Position numbers and translations under genes: made by a program
From: UBA3839 sp902776985
GTDB taxonomy: Bacteria; Bacteroidota; Bacteroidia; Bacteroidales; Bacteroidaceae
Assembly: GCA_902776985.1 (NCBI GenBank)
Contig: CACYSD010000004.1
Location: forward strand, 34,690-98,689
Direction of reading: 5' to 3'
Length of the DNA: 64,000 nucleotides
Shown: positions 16,654 through 23,778 of the stretch, piece after piece
How the letters are laid out: each line of letters starts with the position of its first letter
How positions within the stretch are numbered: position 1 is the stretch's first letter
The notes under the pieces: generated by a model
The model's input: the letters and a program-made list of their open reading frames with translations, nothing else
What the model was told of the DNA's origin: nothing
Databases searched by the model: none

Positions 16654-17675
16654 TACAACACCTGATTAAACGCTACAAACAAATGCGCAGCGAAGCTTTC
16701 CTTCGCAACTGCTACACAGCACAATATGCTTTCATAGGACTCGGCAACCACAGCCTTACCAACCTCTATCCTGTGCTTCAATACCTGCAGGTTCCACTGC
16801 GCTATATCTGTGTGACAAGTGAGAAGAAACGTTTGCTTGTAGAGAAGAAATACCAGGGTGTACGGGCAACTACTTCCATCGATGAAATCCTCAACGACAA
16901 GGAAGTGAAGGCGGTATTTGTAGCTACATCTCCATCATCACAATTCGGTATCGCCAAACGTGTGCTCGAGGCAGGTAAAGCCCTCTTTGTGGAAAAACCA
17001 CCCTGCTCCTCACTTGAACAGCTCGACCAGCTCATTGCCGCTGCAAAAGAGCATCATGTAGGCATCACTTGTGTAGGTCTACAGAAACGCTATGCTCCTG
17101 CCGTTGTGCAATTGTGCAAGGTTCTGAAAGGCGAAAAAATCATAAACTACGACCTGCATTACCAGACAGGTCTCTATCCTGAAGGCAACGCCCTTCTCGA
17201 CCTCTATATCCATCCGCTCGACCTTGTCACTCATCTTTTCGGAAGTGCAACCGTCGTGTCGCAGAAACAACTTGACAATCAGTCGCTTCTGCTTATGCTT
17301 CAGCACAATAATGTGGCAGGAACACTGGAACTCTCGACCAATTATTCATGGTTGCAAGCCAACGAGTCGCTGCATGTCTGCACCAATAATCATGTTTACG
17401 ACCTTGAGCAGATGGAAAAACTCACACAGACCGACAAACAAAGTTCTCTGTTCGGAGTACCTATGGAGAAAGTGCATCCGTCTGTGCCACAGACCCGTAT
17501 CCTGTTCTCCCGCAACAACTTCACACCAGTTCTTGCCAACAATCAGATCTACACTCAAGGCTTCTTCGGTGAAGTTAAGTCGTTTGTCGATGCTGTTGAA
17601 CATGGCAGCAAAGGTATTCTCACCTCCCTTTCTGACGTAAGAAAGACTTTTGAAGTGCTTTTTGCAATCTCTTGA
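16650..17675 (+). CDS. Gfo/Idh/MocA family NAD(P)-dependent oxidoreductase
   Basis: A 341-residue protein with an N-terminal Rossmann fold after an unusual basic extension (about 1-25): FIGLGNHSLTNLYPVL near residue 28 replaces the usual GxGxxG. VFVATSPSSQ and VEKPPCSS (the EKP motif) are the family marks, and DLYIHPLDLVTHLFG carries the Asp/His substrate-binding pair. Members act on sugars, inositols or sugar nucleotides. ATGA overlap with the radical SAM gene suggests they act on one substrate, perhaps a cell-surface sugar; no neighbouring gene tells more. Confidence 0.85.
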   Translation: MIQHLIKRYKQMRSEAFLRNCYTAQYAFIGLGNHSLTNLYPVLQYLQVPLRYICVTSEKKRLLVEKKYQGVRATTSIDEILNDKEVKAVFVATSPSSQFGIAKRVLEAGKALFVEKPPCSSLEQLDQLIAAAKEHHVGITCVGLQKRYAPAVVQLCKVLKGEKIINYDLHYQTGLYPEGNALLDLYIHPLDLVTHLFGSATVVSQKQLDNQSLLLMLQHNNVAGTLELSTNYSWLQANESLHVCTNNHVYDLEQMEKLTQTDKQSSLFGVPMEKVHPSVPQTRILFSRNNFTPVLANNQIYTQGFFGEVKSFVDAVEHGSKGILTSLSDVRKTFEVLFAIS

Positions 17676-17686
17676 TTCTCAGCGAG

Positions 17687-17845
17687 AAATTTTGATGTAA
17701 AATTTTTTCGTTTCATCAAAAGTTTGATGTCGTAGCATCAAACTTTTGATGGCGAAGTATAAAATATTTGATGGCGTGACATCAACTTTTTGATGCTTCG
17801 CCATCAAATTCATGATATCAAAGCATCAATTTCCCGACTTTTTTA
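17687..17845. repeat. Array of TTTGATG...CATCAAA hairpins
   Basis: Between the oxidoreductase and miaB at least three tandem hairpins occur: GTTTGATG-tcgtag-CATCAAAC, TGATG-gcgtga-CATCA and TTGATG-cttcgc-CATCAA, with further half sites and a TCATGATATCA-like core. Stems share the GATG/CATC word, loops differ, and A/T-rich spacers separate them. Function unknown. Confidence 0.7.
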
Positions 17846-17873
17846 TCATAAAAAAACTGCAAGGAAGAATATT

Positions 17874-17905
17874 ATTCTTCATTCTTCACTCCTCATTCTT
17901 CATTT
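17874..17905. repeat. Heptamer array (ATTCTTC/ACTCCTC)
   Basis: Reverse-orientation member of the GAAGAGT family, directly upstream of the miaB -7 box. Confidence 0.65.
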
Positions 17906-17910
17906 TTTTG

Positions 17911-17918
17911 TACCTTTG
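17911..17918 (+). promoter_or_regulatory. Promoter -7 box of miaB
   Basis: TACCTTTG followed by C, 46 bp before the ATG at 17964. Confidence 0.55.
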
Positions 17919-17963
17919 CAGCGAATTTATTAAATTGGTGTGAAATGCGCCCTTATTTCGCTG

Positions 17964-19286
17964 ATGAAGAAACTATATATAGAGACATACGGATGTCAGA
18001 TGAACGTAGCCGACAGTGAAGTCATTGCATCTATTATGAAAATGGCAGGCTACGAAACTATCGACACTATTGACGATGCTGACGCCGTTTTGCTCAACAC
18101 CTGTTCGGTGCGCGACAATGCCGAGCAGAAAATCCTTAACCGTCTTGAAGCGCTCAACGCACTCCGCCAGCGACGCAACGGCAAACTCATTATCGGAGTC
18201 GTGGGTTGTATGGCAGAGAGAGTTAAGGAAGACCTCATCGAAAATCATCATGCAAACCTCGTTGCTGGACCTGACGCCTACCTCTCGCTGCCCGAACTCT
18301 TTGCGGCAGCAGAACTCGGCCAGCCTGCTATCAACGTGGAACTCAGCACAACGGAAACCTATCGTGACGTGATGCCACAGCGTCTGCACAGCAACCATGT
18401 CAGCGGATTCGTAAGCATCATGCGTGGTTGCAATAATTTCTGCCACTACTGCATCGTTCCCTACACCCGTGGACGTGAACGTTCACGCGACGTGGAAAGC
18501 ATATTAAAAGAGGTTGGAGATTTGCGCGACCGCGGCTTCAAAGAAGTAACCCTGCTCGGGCAGAATGTGAACAGCTATCATCTTCCGGGAAATCCGGAAA
18601 TTCCAGATTTTCCGGCTTTATTAAAAAAAGTGGCTGAAACCTATCCTGAGATGCGAATCCGCTTCACCACCTCTCATCCAAAGGATATGAGCGATGAGAC
18701 GCTGCGCGTGATTGCAAGCCACGATAATATCTGCCGACACATTCATCTGCCTGTTCAGAGCGGAAGCAACCGCATACTTCAGCTGATGAACCGCAAGTAC
18801 ACACGCGAGTGGTATCTCGACCGAGTTGCAGCAATCCGCCGGATTATTCCTGACTGCAGCATAACCACAGACATCTTCGTGGGTTATCACAGCGAGACAG
18901 AGGAAGACCACCAGCTTTCACTATCACTTATGCGTGAGGTTGGTTACGACAGTGCATTTATGTTCAAATACAGCGAACGTCCGGGAACTTACGCATCACG
19001 CCATCTGCCCGACGACGTACCAGAGGACGTAAAGCTCCAACGTCTCAACGAGATGATTGCATTGCAGAACGAACTCTCTGCAGAAAGCTACAAGAAAGAT
19101 ATCGGCAAAGAATTCATAATACTTGTTGAAGGAGTCAGCAAACGTTCGCGTGAACAGCTCTTCGGACGCACAGGCCAGAACAAAGTCGTGGTTTTCGACC
19201 GCGGAAATCACCACATCGGTGACTTCGTCAAGGTAAGAATCACCGAAGCCTCCTCAGCAACACTAAAAGGAATAGAAATAGCTTAA
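17964..19286 (+). CDS. miaB: tRNA methylthiotransferase MiaB
   Basis: A 440-residue radical SAM enzyme that adds the 2-methylthio group to N6-isopentenyladenosine-37 in tRNA. Domains in order: UPF0004 domain with its cluster cysteines (ETYGCQMN, NTCSVRDNAEQK, GVVGCMAER); radical SAM core with CNNFCHYC; C-terminal TRAM domain (from about 375, GRTGQNKVVVF). I use the ATG at 17964 (MKKLYIETYGCQMN), the normal MiaB start; the frame can be opened earlier at a GTG at 17940. Intact by length. Confidence 0.95.
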   Translation: MKKLYIETYGCQMNVADSEVIASIMKMAGYETIDTIDDADAVLLNTCSVRDNAEQKILNRLEALNALRQRRNGKLIIGVVGCMAERVKEDLIENHHANLVAGPDAYLSLPELFAAAELGQPAINVELSTTETYRDVMPQRLHSNHVSGFVSIMRGCNNFCHYCIVPYTRGRERSRDVESILKEVGDLRDRGFKEVTLLGQNVNSYHLPGNPEIPDFPALLKKVAETYPEMRIRFTTSHPKDMSDETLRVIASHDNICRHIHLPVQSGSNRILQLMNRKYTREWYLDRVAAIRRIIPDCSITTDIFVGYHSETEEDHQLSLSLMREVGYDSAFMFKYSERPGTYASRHLPDDVPEDVKLQRLNEMIALQNELSAESYKKDIGKEFIILVEGVSKRSREQLFGRTGQNKVVVFDRGNHHIGDFVKVRITEASSATLKGIEIA

Positions 19287-19289
19287 AAG

Positions 19290-19334
19290 CCTAGGCAATC
19301 CTAGGAAAACCTAGGCACTCCTAGAAAAACCTAC
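19290..19334. repeat. CCTAGGnnnn decamer array
   Basis: Units cctaggcaat, cctaggaaaa, cctaggcact, cctagaaaaa, cctac repeat with an exact 10 bp period in the miaB-ftsX gap. The same family is at 23522 and 36352. Confidence 0.75.
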
Positions 19335-19341
19335 AACAACA

Positions 19342-20217
19342 ATGGCAAGGAAATATAAGAAATCTGCTCTTTTCAAGACACAGTTCTTCACTACATGGCT
19401 CAGCACTACCCTCGTGCTTGTGCTCCTTGGAATCATAGTAACGTTTGTGCTTGTGGCACGTAGCCTATCCGACTATGTTCGCGAAAACATCAACGTCACC
19501 GTTCTCCTTGAGGACGATCTTGACACGGCACGAGTGAAAGACATTACAAAGCAGATAGAACTGAAACCCTATGCAAGGACCGTGGAGTATATCTCGCAGG
19601 AGCAGGCTCTCAAGACCTTGCAGGAAGAACTTGGTGACAATCCCGAGGAATTCCTTGGTTATAACCCACTCACAGCATCGTTCGAAATTAAGATCACGGC
19701 TGACTATGCCAACAACGACAGCCTTGCTTTAGTTGCCGAACAATTGCAAAAAGAAGACTTCGTGGTGGATGTGCTTTACGAAAAGGAACTGACTGCCGCA
19801 GTCAACCGCAACCTGCAACGACTCAGTCTTATCCTGCTTATCGTTGCCTCGGTTTTCACGTATATCTCTTTCCAGCTCATCAACAACACCGTACGTCTTA
19901 CCATCTTCGCACGAAGATTCTCCATCAACACCATGAAGTTGGTTGGTGCATCGTGGGCTTTCATCTGCCGACCATTTATACAAAGAGCACTTTTACTGGG
20001 AGTAATTGCAGCAGTCTCAGCCTCAGCTCTTCTGTTCTTCGGCATACACTCACTCAAGCAATATGAACCCGAAATAACAACCGTTGTAACATACCAGACG
20101 CTTGCCATCGTTGGAGCTGCTGTATTCTGCTTCGGAATTCTAATAACCACGCTCTGCACCTACGTCTCACTTCGACGCTACCTTCGCATGAGCAGCAATG
20201 AGTTGTATCATATATAG
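19342..20217 (+). CDS. ftsX: Cell division protein FtsX
   Basis: A 291-residue inner-membrane protein with one N-terminal membrane segment (about 17-41), an extracytoplasmic domain (NINVTVLLEDDL..., about 45-150) and three more C-terminal segments (about 157-177, 210-234, 248-275). FtsX pairs with the ATPase FtsE and transmits its cycle to peptidoglycan hydrolases at the septum. ftsE is not in the window. First gene of the ftsX-DUF3098-uppP-truB-queA cluster typical of Bacteroidetes. Confidence 0.9.
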   Translation: MARKYKKSALFKTQFFTTWLSTTLVLVLLGIIVTFVLVARSLSDYVRENINVTVLLEDDLDTARVKDITKQIELKPYARTVEYISQEQALKTLQEELGDNPEEFLGYNPLTASFEIKITADYANNDSLALVAEQLQKEDFVVDVLYEKELTAAVNRNLQRLSLILLIVASVFTYISFQLINNTVRLTIFARRFSINTMKLVGASWAFICRPFIQRALLLGVIAAVSASALLFFGIHSLKQYEPEITTVVTYQTLAIVGAAVFCFGILITTLCTYVSLRRYLRMSSNELYHI

Positions 20218-20272
20218 AAGACCCTCCCCCGACCCCTCCCAAGGGAGGGGAGTAGTTACCACCATCCGGATT
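20218..20272. repeat. Palindromic C/G-rich repeat
   Basis: Begins 1 bp after the ftsX stop: agaccctcccccg... then cccctcccaagggaggggag-tagttacc and the end word accatccggatt. It is a full-length example of the short form. Confidence 0.8.
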
Positions 20273-20313
20273 AAAACTCAAAAACTTAAGAACTTAAAAA
20301 CTCAAAAACTCAC
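20273..20313. repeat. aacTTAAaaa/actcaaaaac decamer array
   Basis: About four 10 bp units (aaaaactcaa, aaacttaaga, acttaaaaac, tcaaaaactc) between the palindromic repeat and the DUF3098 start. The same words recur at 50521, 59665 and, in coding sequence, 61652. Confidence 0.7.
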
Positions 20314-20315
20314 AT

Positions 20316-20540
20316 ATGGCATTTAATAAAATCAACTACATCCTGCTGATTGTAGGATTTGCAATCGTAGTGCTCGGATTCATCCTGATGTCCGGTGCAC
20401 CAACTACTGAAGAGGCTTTCAACCCTGACATCTTCAGCACACGCCGTGTTGTCGTTGCTCCATTAGTCTGTCTCTTTGGCTTTATCTTCGTCATCGTAGC
20501 AATACTTTGGAAGGGAAAGGAGAAAGATGGATTGGATTGA
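20316..20540 (+). CDS. DUF3098 small membrane protein
   Basis: A 74-residue protein with two membrane segments (about 8-26 and 47-66) and an outside loop containing TTEEAFNPDIFSTRR, the family signature. Function unknown. It is regularly found between ftsX and uppP in Bacteroidetes, which suggests a link to envelope growth or division. Its 3' end overlaps the uppP start by 14 bp. Confidence 0.88.
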   Translation: MAFNKINYILLIVGFAIVVLGFILMSGAPTTEEAFNPDIFSTRRVVVAPLVCLFGFIFVIVAILWKGKEKDGLD

Positions 20541-21369
20541 AGCCCTGTTAATGGGCATTTTTCAAGGACTTACGGAATATCTTCCGGTAAGTAGCAGCGG
20601 TCACCTTGCATTGGCAGGTGAACTGCTCGGAGTGACAGACCCCGATAAGGTGATGATGTTTACGATTGCCGTACACGTTGCAACCGTACTCAGCACATTA
20701 GTAATATTATGGAAGGAAGTGGCATGGATATTCAGTGGACTCTTCAAGACAGGAAACGCAATAGTTCCGTCACGCTACGGCATCCGAAAACTCAATGAGG
20801 AGCAGAACTATGCGCTCGCCATTATCATTTCGATGATTCCTGTTGGTATCGTTGGATTCTGCTTCAAGGATCAGCTTGAAGCCTATTTCTCAAATCTCCT
20901 GCTTGTTGGAGTATGTCTCCTGGTAACAGCAGCACTTCTTGCATTCACCTTCTTTGTAAAGGGACGCAGCAAGGAACACGTGTCGTTCGTTGACGCATTT
21001 ATAATAGGTATTGCCCAGGCTGTTGCGGTTCTTCCTGGTATTTCACGCTCTGGAAGCACTATCGCCACTGGTCTCATGCTTGGAAACAGCAAGGAACGTC
21101 TGGCACAGTTCTCCTTCCTCATGGTGATTCCTCCAATCCTCGGTGAGGCTCTCTTGGACGTCAAGAAGATGATGGAAACAGGAATAGAAAGTGCCATGGC
21201 TGGCATCAGCACTACCGCACTCGTTGTAGGGTTCATTGCCGCATTCGTTACCGGTTGCATCGCCTGCCGCTGGATGATCAACATAGTTAAGCGAGGCAAA
21301 CTCATCTACTTCGCAATCTATTGCGCGATTGTGGGTATTATAACTATAATATATTCATTATCTAATTAA
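20527..21369 (+). CDS. uppP: Undecaprenyl-diphosphatase (BacA/UppP)
   Basis: A 280-residue polytopic membrane enzyme that dephosphorylates undecaprenyl pyrophosphate to recycle the lipid carrier of peptidoglycan and O-antigen synthesis; over-expression gives bacitracin resistance in known cases. Active-site blocks: GLTEYLPVSSSGHLAL (about 14-29) and LPGISRSGSTIATG (about 169-182). Overlaps the DUF3098 gene by 14 bp, so probably translationally coupled. Confidence 0.95.
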   Translation: MDWIEALLMGIFQGLTEYLPVSSSGHLALAGELLGVTDPDKVMMFTIAVHVATVLSTLVILWKEVAWIFSGLFKTGNAIVPSRYGIRKLNEEQNYALAIIISMIPVGIVGFCFKDQLEAYFSNLLLVGVCLLVTAALLAFTFFVKGRSKEHVSFVDAFIIGIAQAVAVLPGISRSGSTIATGLMLGNSKERLAQFSFLMVIPPILGEALLDVKKMMETGIESAMAGISTTALVVGFIAAFVTGCIACRWMINIVKRGKLIYFAIYCAIVGIITIIYSLSN

Positions 21370-21376
21370 TTAAACT

Positions 21377-22282
21377 TTGGAATCCCATAGCTCTGAACAT
21401 CTATCTACTCCCCTCTCTCAGGGAGAGGGGCAGGGGGTGAGGCTTCCCCTCTCTTGGGAGGGGGAAGGGGGAGGGTCTGCTATCCTATCCTTCAACAAGC
21501 CCTATGCGGTGACGTCGTTCCGCATAGTCTCAAGGGTAAGAGGAATTCTCAACCACAAGTTGGGAATTAAGAATCCTAAGAAGGGCTTGAAGGTTGGACA
21601 TGCTGGAACTCTTGACCCCCTCGCTACAGGAGTGCTGATAGTATGTACGGGAAAGGCAACCAAGCAAATTGACCAGCTGCAAGCAGGAACCAAGGAATAT
21701 ATAGCTACTTTGCGACTGGGAGCAACTACTCCTTCGTTCGACCGCGAAACCGAAGAAGACCAGACCTTTCCTACCGAACATATCACCAGGGAAATGGTGG
21801 AGCAGGTACTGACGAAGTTTGTAGGACGAATCGAGCAAGTGCCACCACAGTTCTCCGCAGTGAAAGTTGACGGCAAACGTGCTTTCAAGCTTGCAAGACA
21901 AGGTGTGGATATAGAACTGAAACCAAAGGTTCTCATAATTGACGAAATCGAACTGCTCGACTGTCATCTTTCAAGTGAAAACGGTGTCAAGCCTACACAT
22001 ATTAATATTAAGCAGCTCACAGAAGACAGCCTTGCACAACTTCAAGAGGAAAACAAAAATGCTGCAACCCTCTTCGCACCATCCATCACCCTGCGTATAG
22101 TTTGCAGCAAAGGCACATATATCCGTGCACTTGCACGCGACATAGGAGAGGCACTTGGCAGCGGAGCCTACCTCACAGCACTCTGCCGCACCCGAATCGG
22201 AGACTATAAACTGCAAGATGCTCTCAACATAGCAACCTTCCAGCAATTGGTTGATGATAATGCTATCGTCTTAACTCCTTAA
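21377..22282 (+). CDS. truB: tRNA pseudouridine-55 synthase TruB
   Basis: Makes pseudouridine 55 in the T-loop of tRNAs. The catalytic Asp is in GHAGTLDPLATGVL and the enzyme body starts at ILSFNKPYAVTSF. The conserved body has no ATG in front. The only starts are a TTG at 21377 and a GTG at 21437; the GTG lies inside a palindromic repeat that encodes the first 25-30 residues (GEGQGVRLPL...EGEGGG). The annotated end-to-end frame is 301 residues, somewhat longer than usual because of this extension. Which start is used is open. Between uppP (7 bp gap) and queA. Confidence 0.9.
   Translation: MESHSSEHLSTPLSQGEGQGVRLPLSWEGEGGGSAILSFNKPYAVTSFRIVSRVRGILNHKLGIKNPKKGLKVGHAGTLDPLATGVLIVCTGKATKQIDQLQAGTKEYIATLRLGATTPSFDRETEEDQTFPTEHITREMVEQVLTKFVGRIEQVPPQFSAVKVDGKRAFKLARQGVDIELKPKVLIIDEIELLDCHLSSENGVKPTHINIKQLTEDSLAQLQEENKNAATLFAPSITLRIVCSKGTYIRALARDIGEALGSGAYLTALCRTRIGDYKLQDALNIATFQQLVDDNAIVLTP
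21405..21479. repeat. Two tandem palindromic C/G-rich repeats inside the truB 5' end
   Basis: ctactcccctctctcagggagaggggca... followed by tcccctctcttgggagggg...agggtct. Both halves are in frame with truB and contain no stop codon. Confidence 0.75.
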
Positions 22283-22319
22283 CTTCTGAAAATTGACATA
22301 ATACAATCATATAACTTTT

Positions 22320-23375
22320 ATGAAACTATCTCAATTCAAATTCCGCTTACCAGACGAACTCATCGCAACACATCCTACAGAGCATCGCGATGAATGTAAA
22401 CTCATGGTACTTCACCGTGAAACAGGAGAAATAGAACATCGTCTTTTCAAGGATATTATCGATTATTTCGATGAAGGCGACGTAATGATTTTCAACGATA
22501 CAAGAGTGTTTCCTGCACGTCTTTACGGCAACAAAGAGAAGACCGGAGCACGTATCGAAGTATTCCTGCTGCGCGAACTCAATGAAAAACTGCGCCTTTG
22601 GGACGTTCTCGTAGATCCAGCAAGGAAAATCCGTATCGGCAATAAACTCTATTTCGGAGAGGACAACTCCATGGTAGCTGAAGTGATTGACAATACCACC
22701 TCACGCGGACGTACACTCCGTTTCCTCTACGACGGTCCTCACGATGACTTCAAGCAGACACTCTACAGCATGGGTGAGGCACCTCTGCCTGACGATGTTC
22801 GCAAACAAAGAGAGGCAACAGCTGAAGACCTGGAAAACTTCCAGACTATATATGCAAAGAACGAAGGAGCGGTTACTGCACCTTCCACAGGTCTGCACTT
22901 CTCACGCGAACTGGTGAAGCGTCTTGAGATAAAGGGAGTAGATCAGGCATTCATTACATTGCACGTAGGACTGGGCAACTTCCGAAGCATCGAAGTTGAA
23001 GATCTTACCAAACACAAGACAGACTCTGAGCAGATGTTTGTCAGCGCTGAAGCATGCAATCTGGTAAACAAAGCAAAACTCAACGGACACCGGGTTTGTG
23101 CAACAGGTGCTTCTGTTCTTCGTGCCAGCGAGACTGCAGCCGGTCCTGAAGGCATCTTGAAGGAATTTGAAGGATGGACCAACAAATTCATTTTCCCACC
23201 TTACGACTTCACCGTTTGCGACTCATTGGTTATGAACTTCCAACACCCGCTCAGCACCATGCTTATGCTCACCTGCGCATTCGGAGGTTACGATCCTGTA
23301 ATGACAGCCTACCATGAAGCTGTTGAGAAAGGATACAAATTCGGTACATTCGGCGACGCATTGCTGATTCTCTAA
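22320..23375 (+). CDS. queA: S-adenosylmethionine:tRNA ribosyltransferase-isomerase
   Basis: A 351-residue enzyme that moves the ribosyl part of SAM to 7-aminomethyl-deazaguanine in tRNA to form epoxyqueuosine. Family blocks: FRLPDELIATHPTEHRDECK at the N-terminus, IFNDTRVFPARL, APSTGLHFSRELV, and THVGLGNFRSIEVE-like LHVGLGNFR. Full length. Last gene of the ftsX cluster; terminator at 23525-23580. Confidence 0.95.
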   Translation: MKLSQFKFRLPDELIATHPTEHRDECKLMVLHRETGEIEHRLFKDIIDYFDEGDVMIFNDTRVFPARLYGNKEKTGARIEVFLLRELNEKLRLWDVLVDPARKIRIGNKLYFGEDNSMVAEVIDNTTSRGRTLRFLYDGPHDDFKQTLYSMGEAPLPDDVRKQREATAEDLENFQTIYAKNEGAVTAPSTGLHFSRELVKRLEIKGVDQAFITLHVGLGNFRSIEVEDLTKHKTDSEQMFVSAEACNLVNKAKLNGHRVCATGASVLRASETAAGPEGILKEFEGWTNKFIFPPYDFTVCDSLVMNFQHPLSTMLMLTCAFGGYDPVMTAYHEAVEKGYKFGTFGDALLIL

Positions 23376-23397
23376 AGGATTATATTATTATTTTGGA

Positions 23398-23466
23398 CAC
23401 AAAATTGCCACAAAATTATTCGCAAAATCGATTTTGCGACAGATTTTGCGAAGATTTTGCGTCCCA
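23398..23466. repeat. Phased cAAAATT / gATTTTGCG tracts
   Basis: A-tracts about every 10-12 bp (acaaaatt, acaaaatt, gcaaaatc, then attttgcg three times) also form inverted pairs such as CGCAAAATcgATTTTGCG. Probably bent DNA upstream of the large secreted-protein gene. The rest of 23376-23778 holds a terminator, a promoter and A/T-rich leader; no gene seen. Confidence 0.55.
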
Positions 23467-23524
23467 AAAACACATCCGGATGATGCCTATTAACTTATAA
23501 TTACTATTCGTCATTATTTCCTTT

Positions 23525-23580
23525 AGGCTATTTTAGGTTATCTTAGGCAATCCTAATTTTTCCTAAGATAGCCTTTTTTT
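23525..23580 (+). terminator. Terminator after queA built from CCTAAG/CTTAGG decamers
   Basis: aggctat (23525-23531) pairs with atagcct (23568-23574) and cttagg with cctaag inside it; a T7 run follows. The sequence is also a 10 bp periodic array of the TAGG/CCTA family. Confidence 0.7.
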
Positions 23581-23664
23581 ATTAAAAACCTCACGAAAAA
23601 GTGTAAAAATCCCTTTTTTGATAAAAAAACTTCAAAAAATGTAACGTGTTATTGAAGTTTTTCC

Positions 23665-23672
23665 TAAATTTG
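23665..23672 (+). promoter_or_regulatory. Promoter -7 box of the 1174-residue protein
   Basis: TAAATTTG followed by CC, giving a leader of about 100 nt that is A/T-rich and almost free of G. Confidence 0.55.
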
Positions 23673-23778
23673 CCCCGAAATCCCTATTTGTGCTATCTAA
23701 CTAAAGCCTTAACTGCAAACTAATTTGGATTTCATAAATAATTAACTCATATTATTAACTAACTTAATTAACAACACA

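Noticed and set aside
17687..17845. CRISPR array or tandem operator
   Set aside because: Units are too short and unequally spaced for CRISPR; an operator role cannot be supported without more copies.
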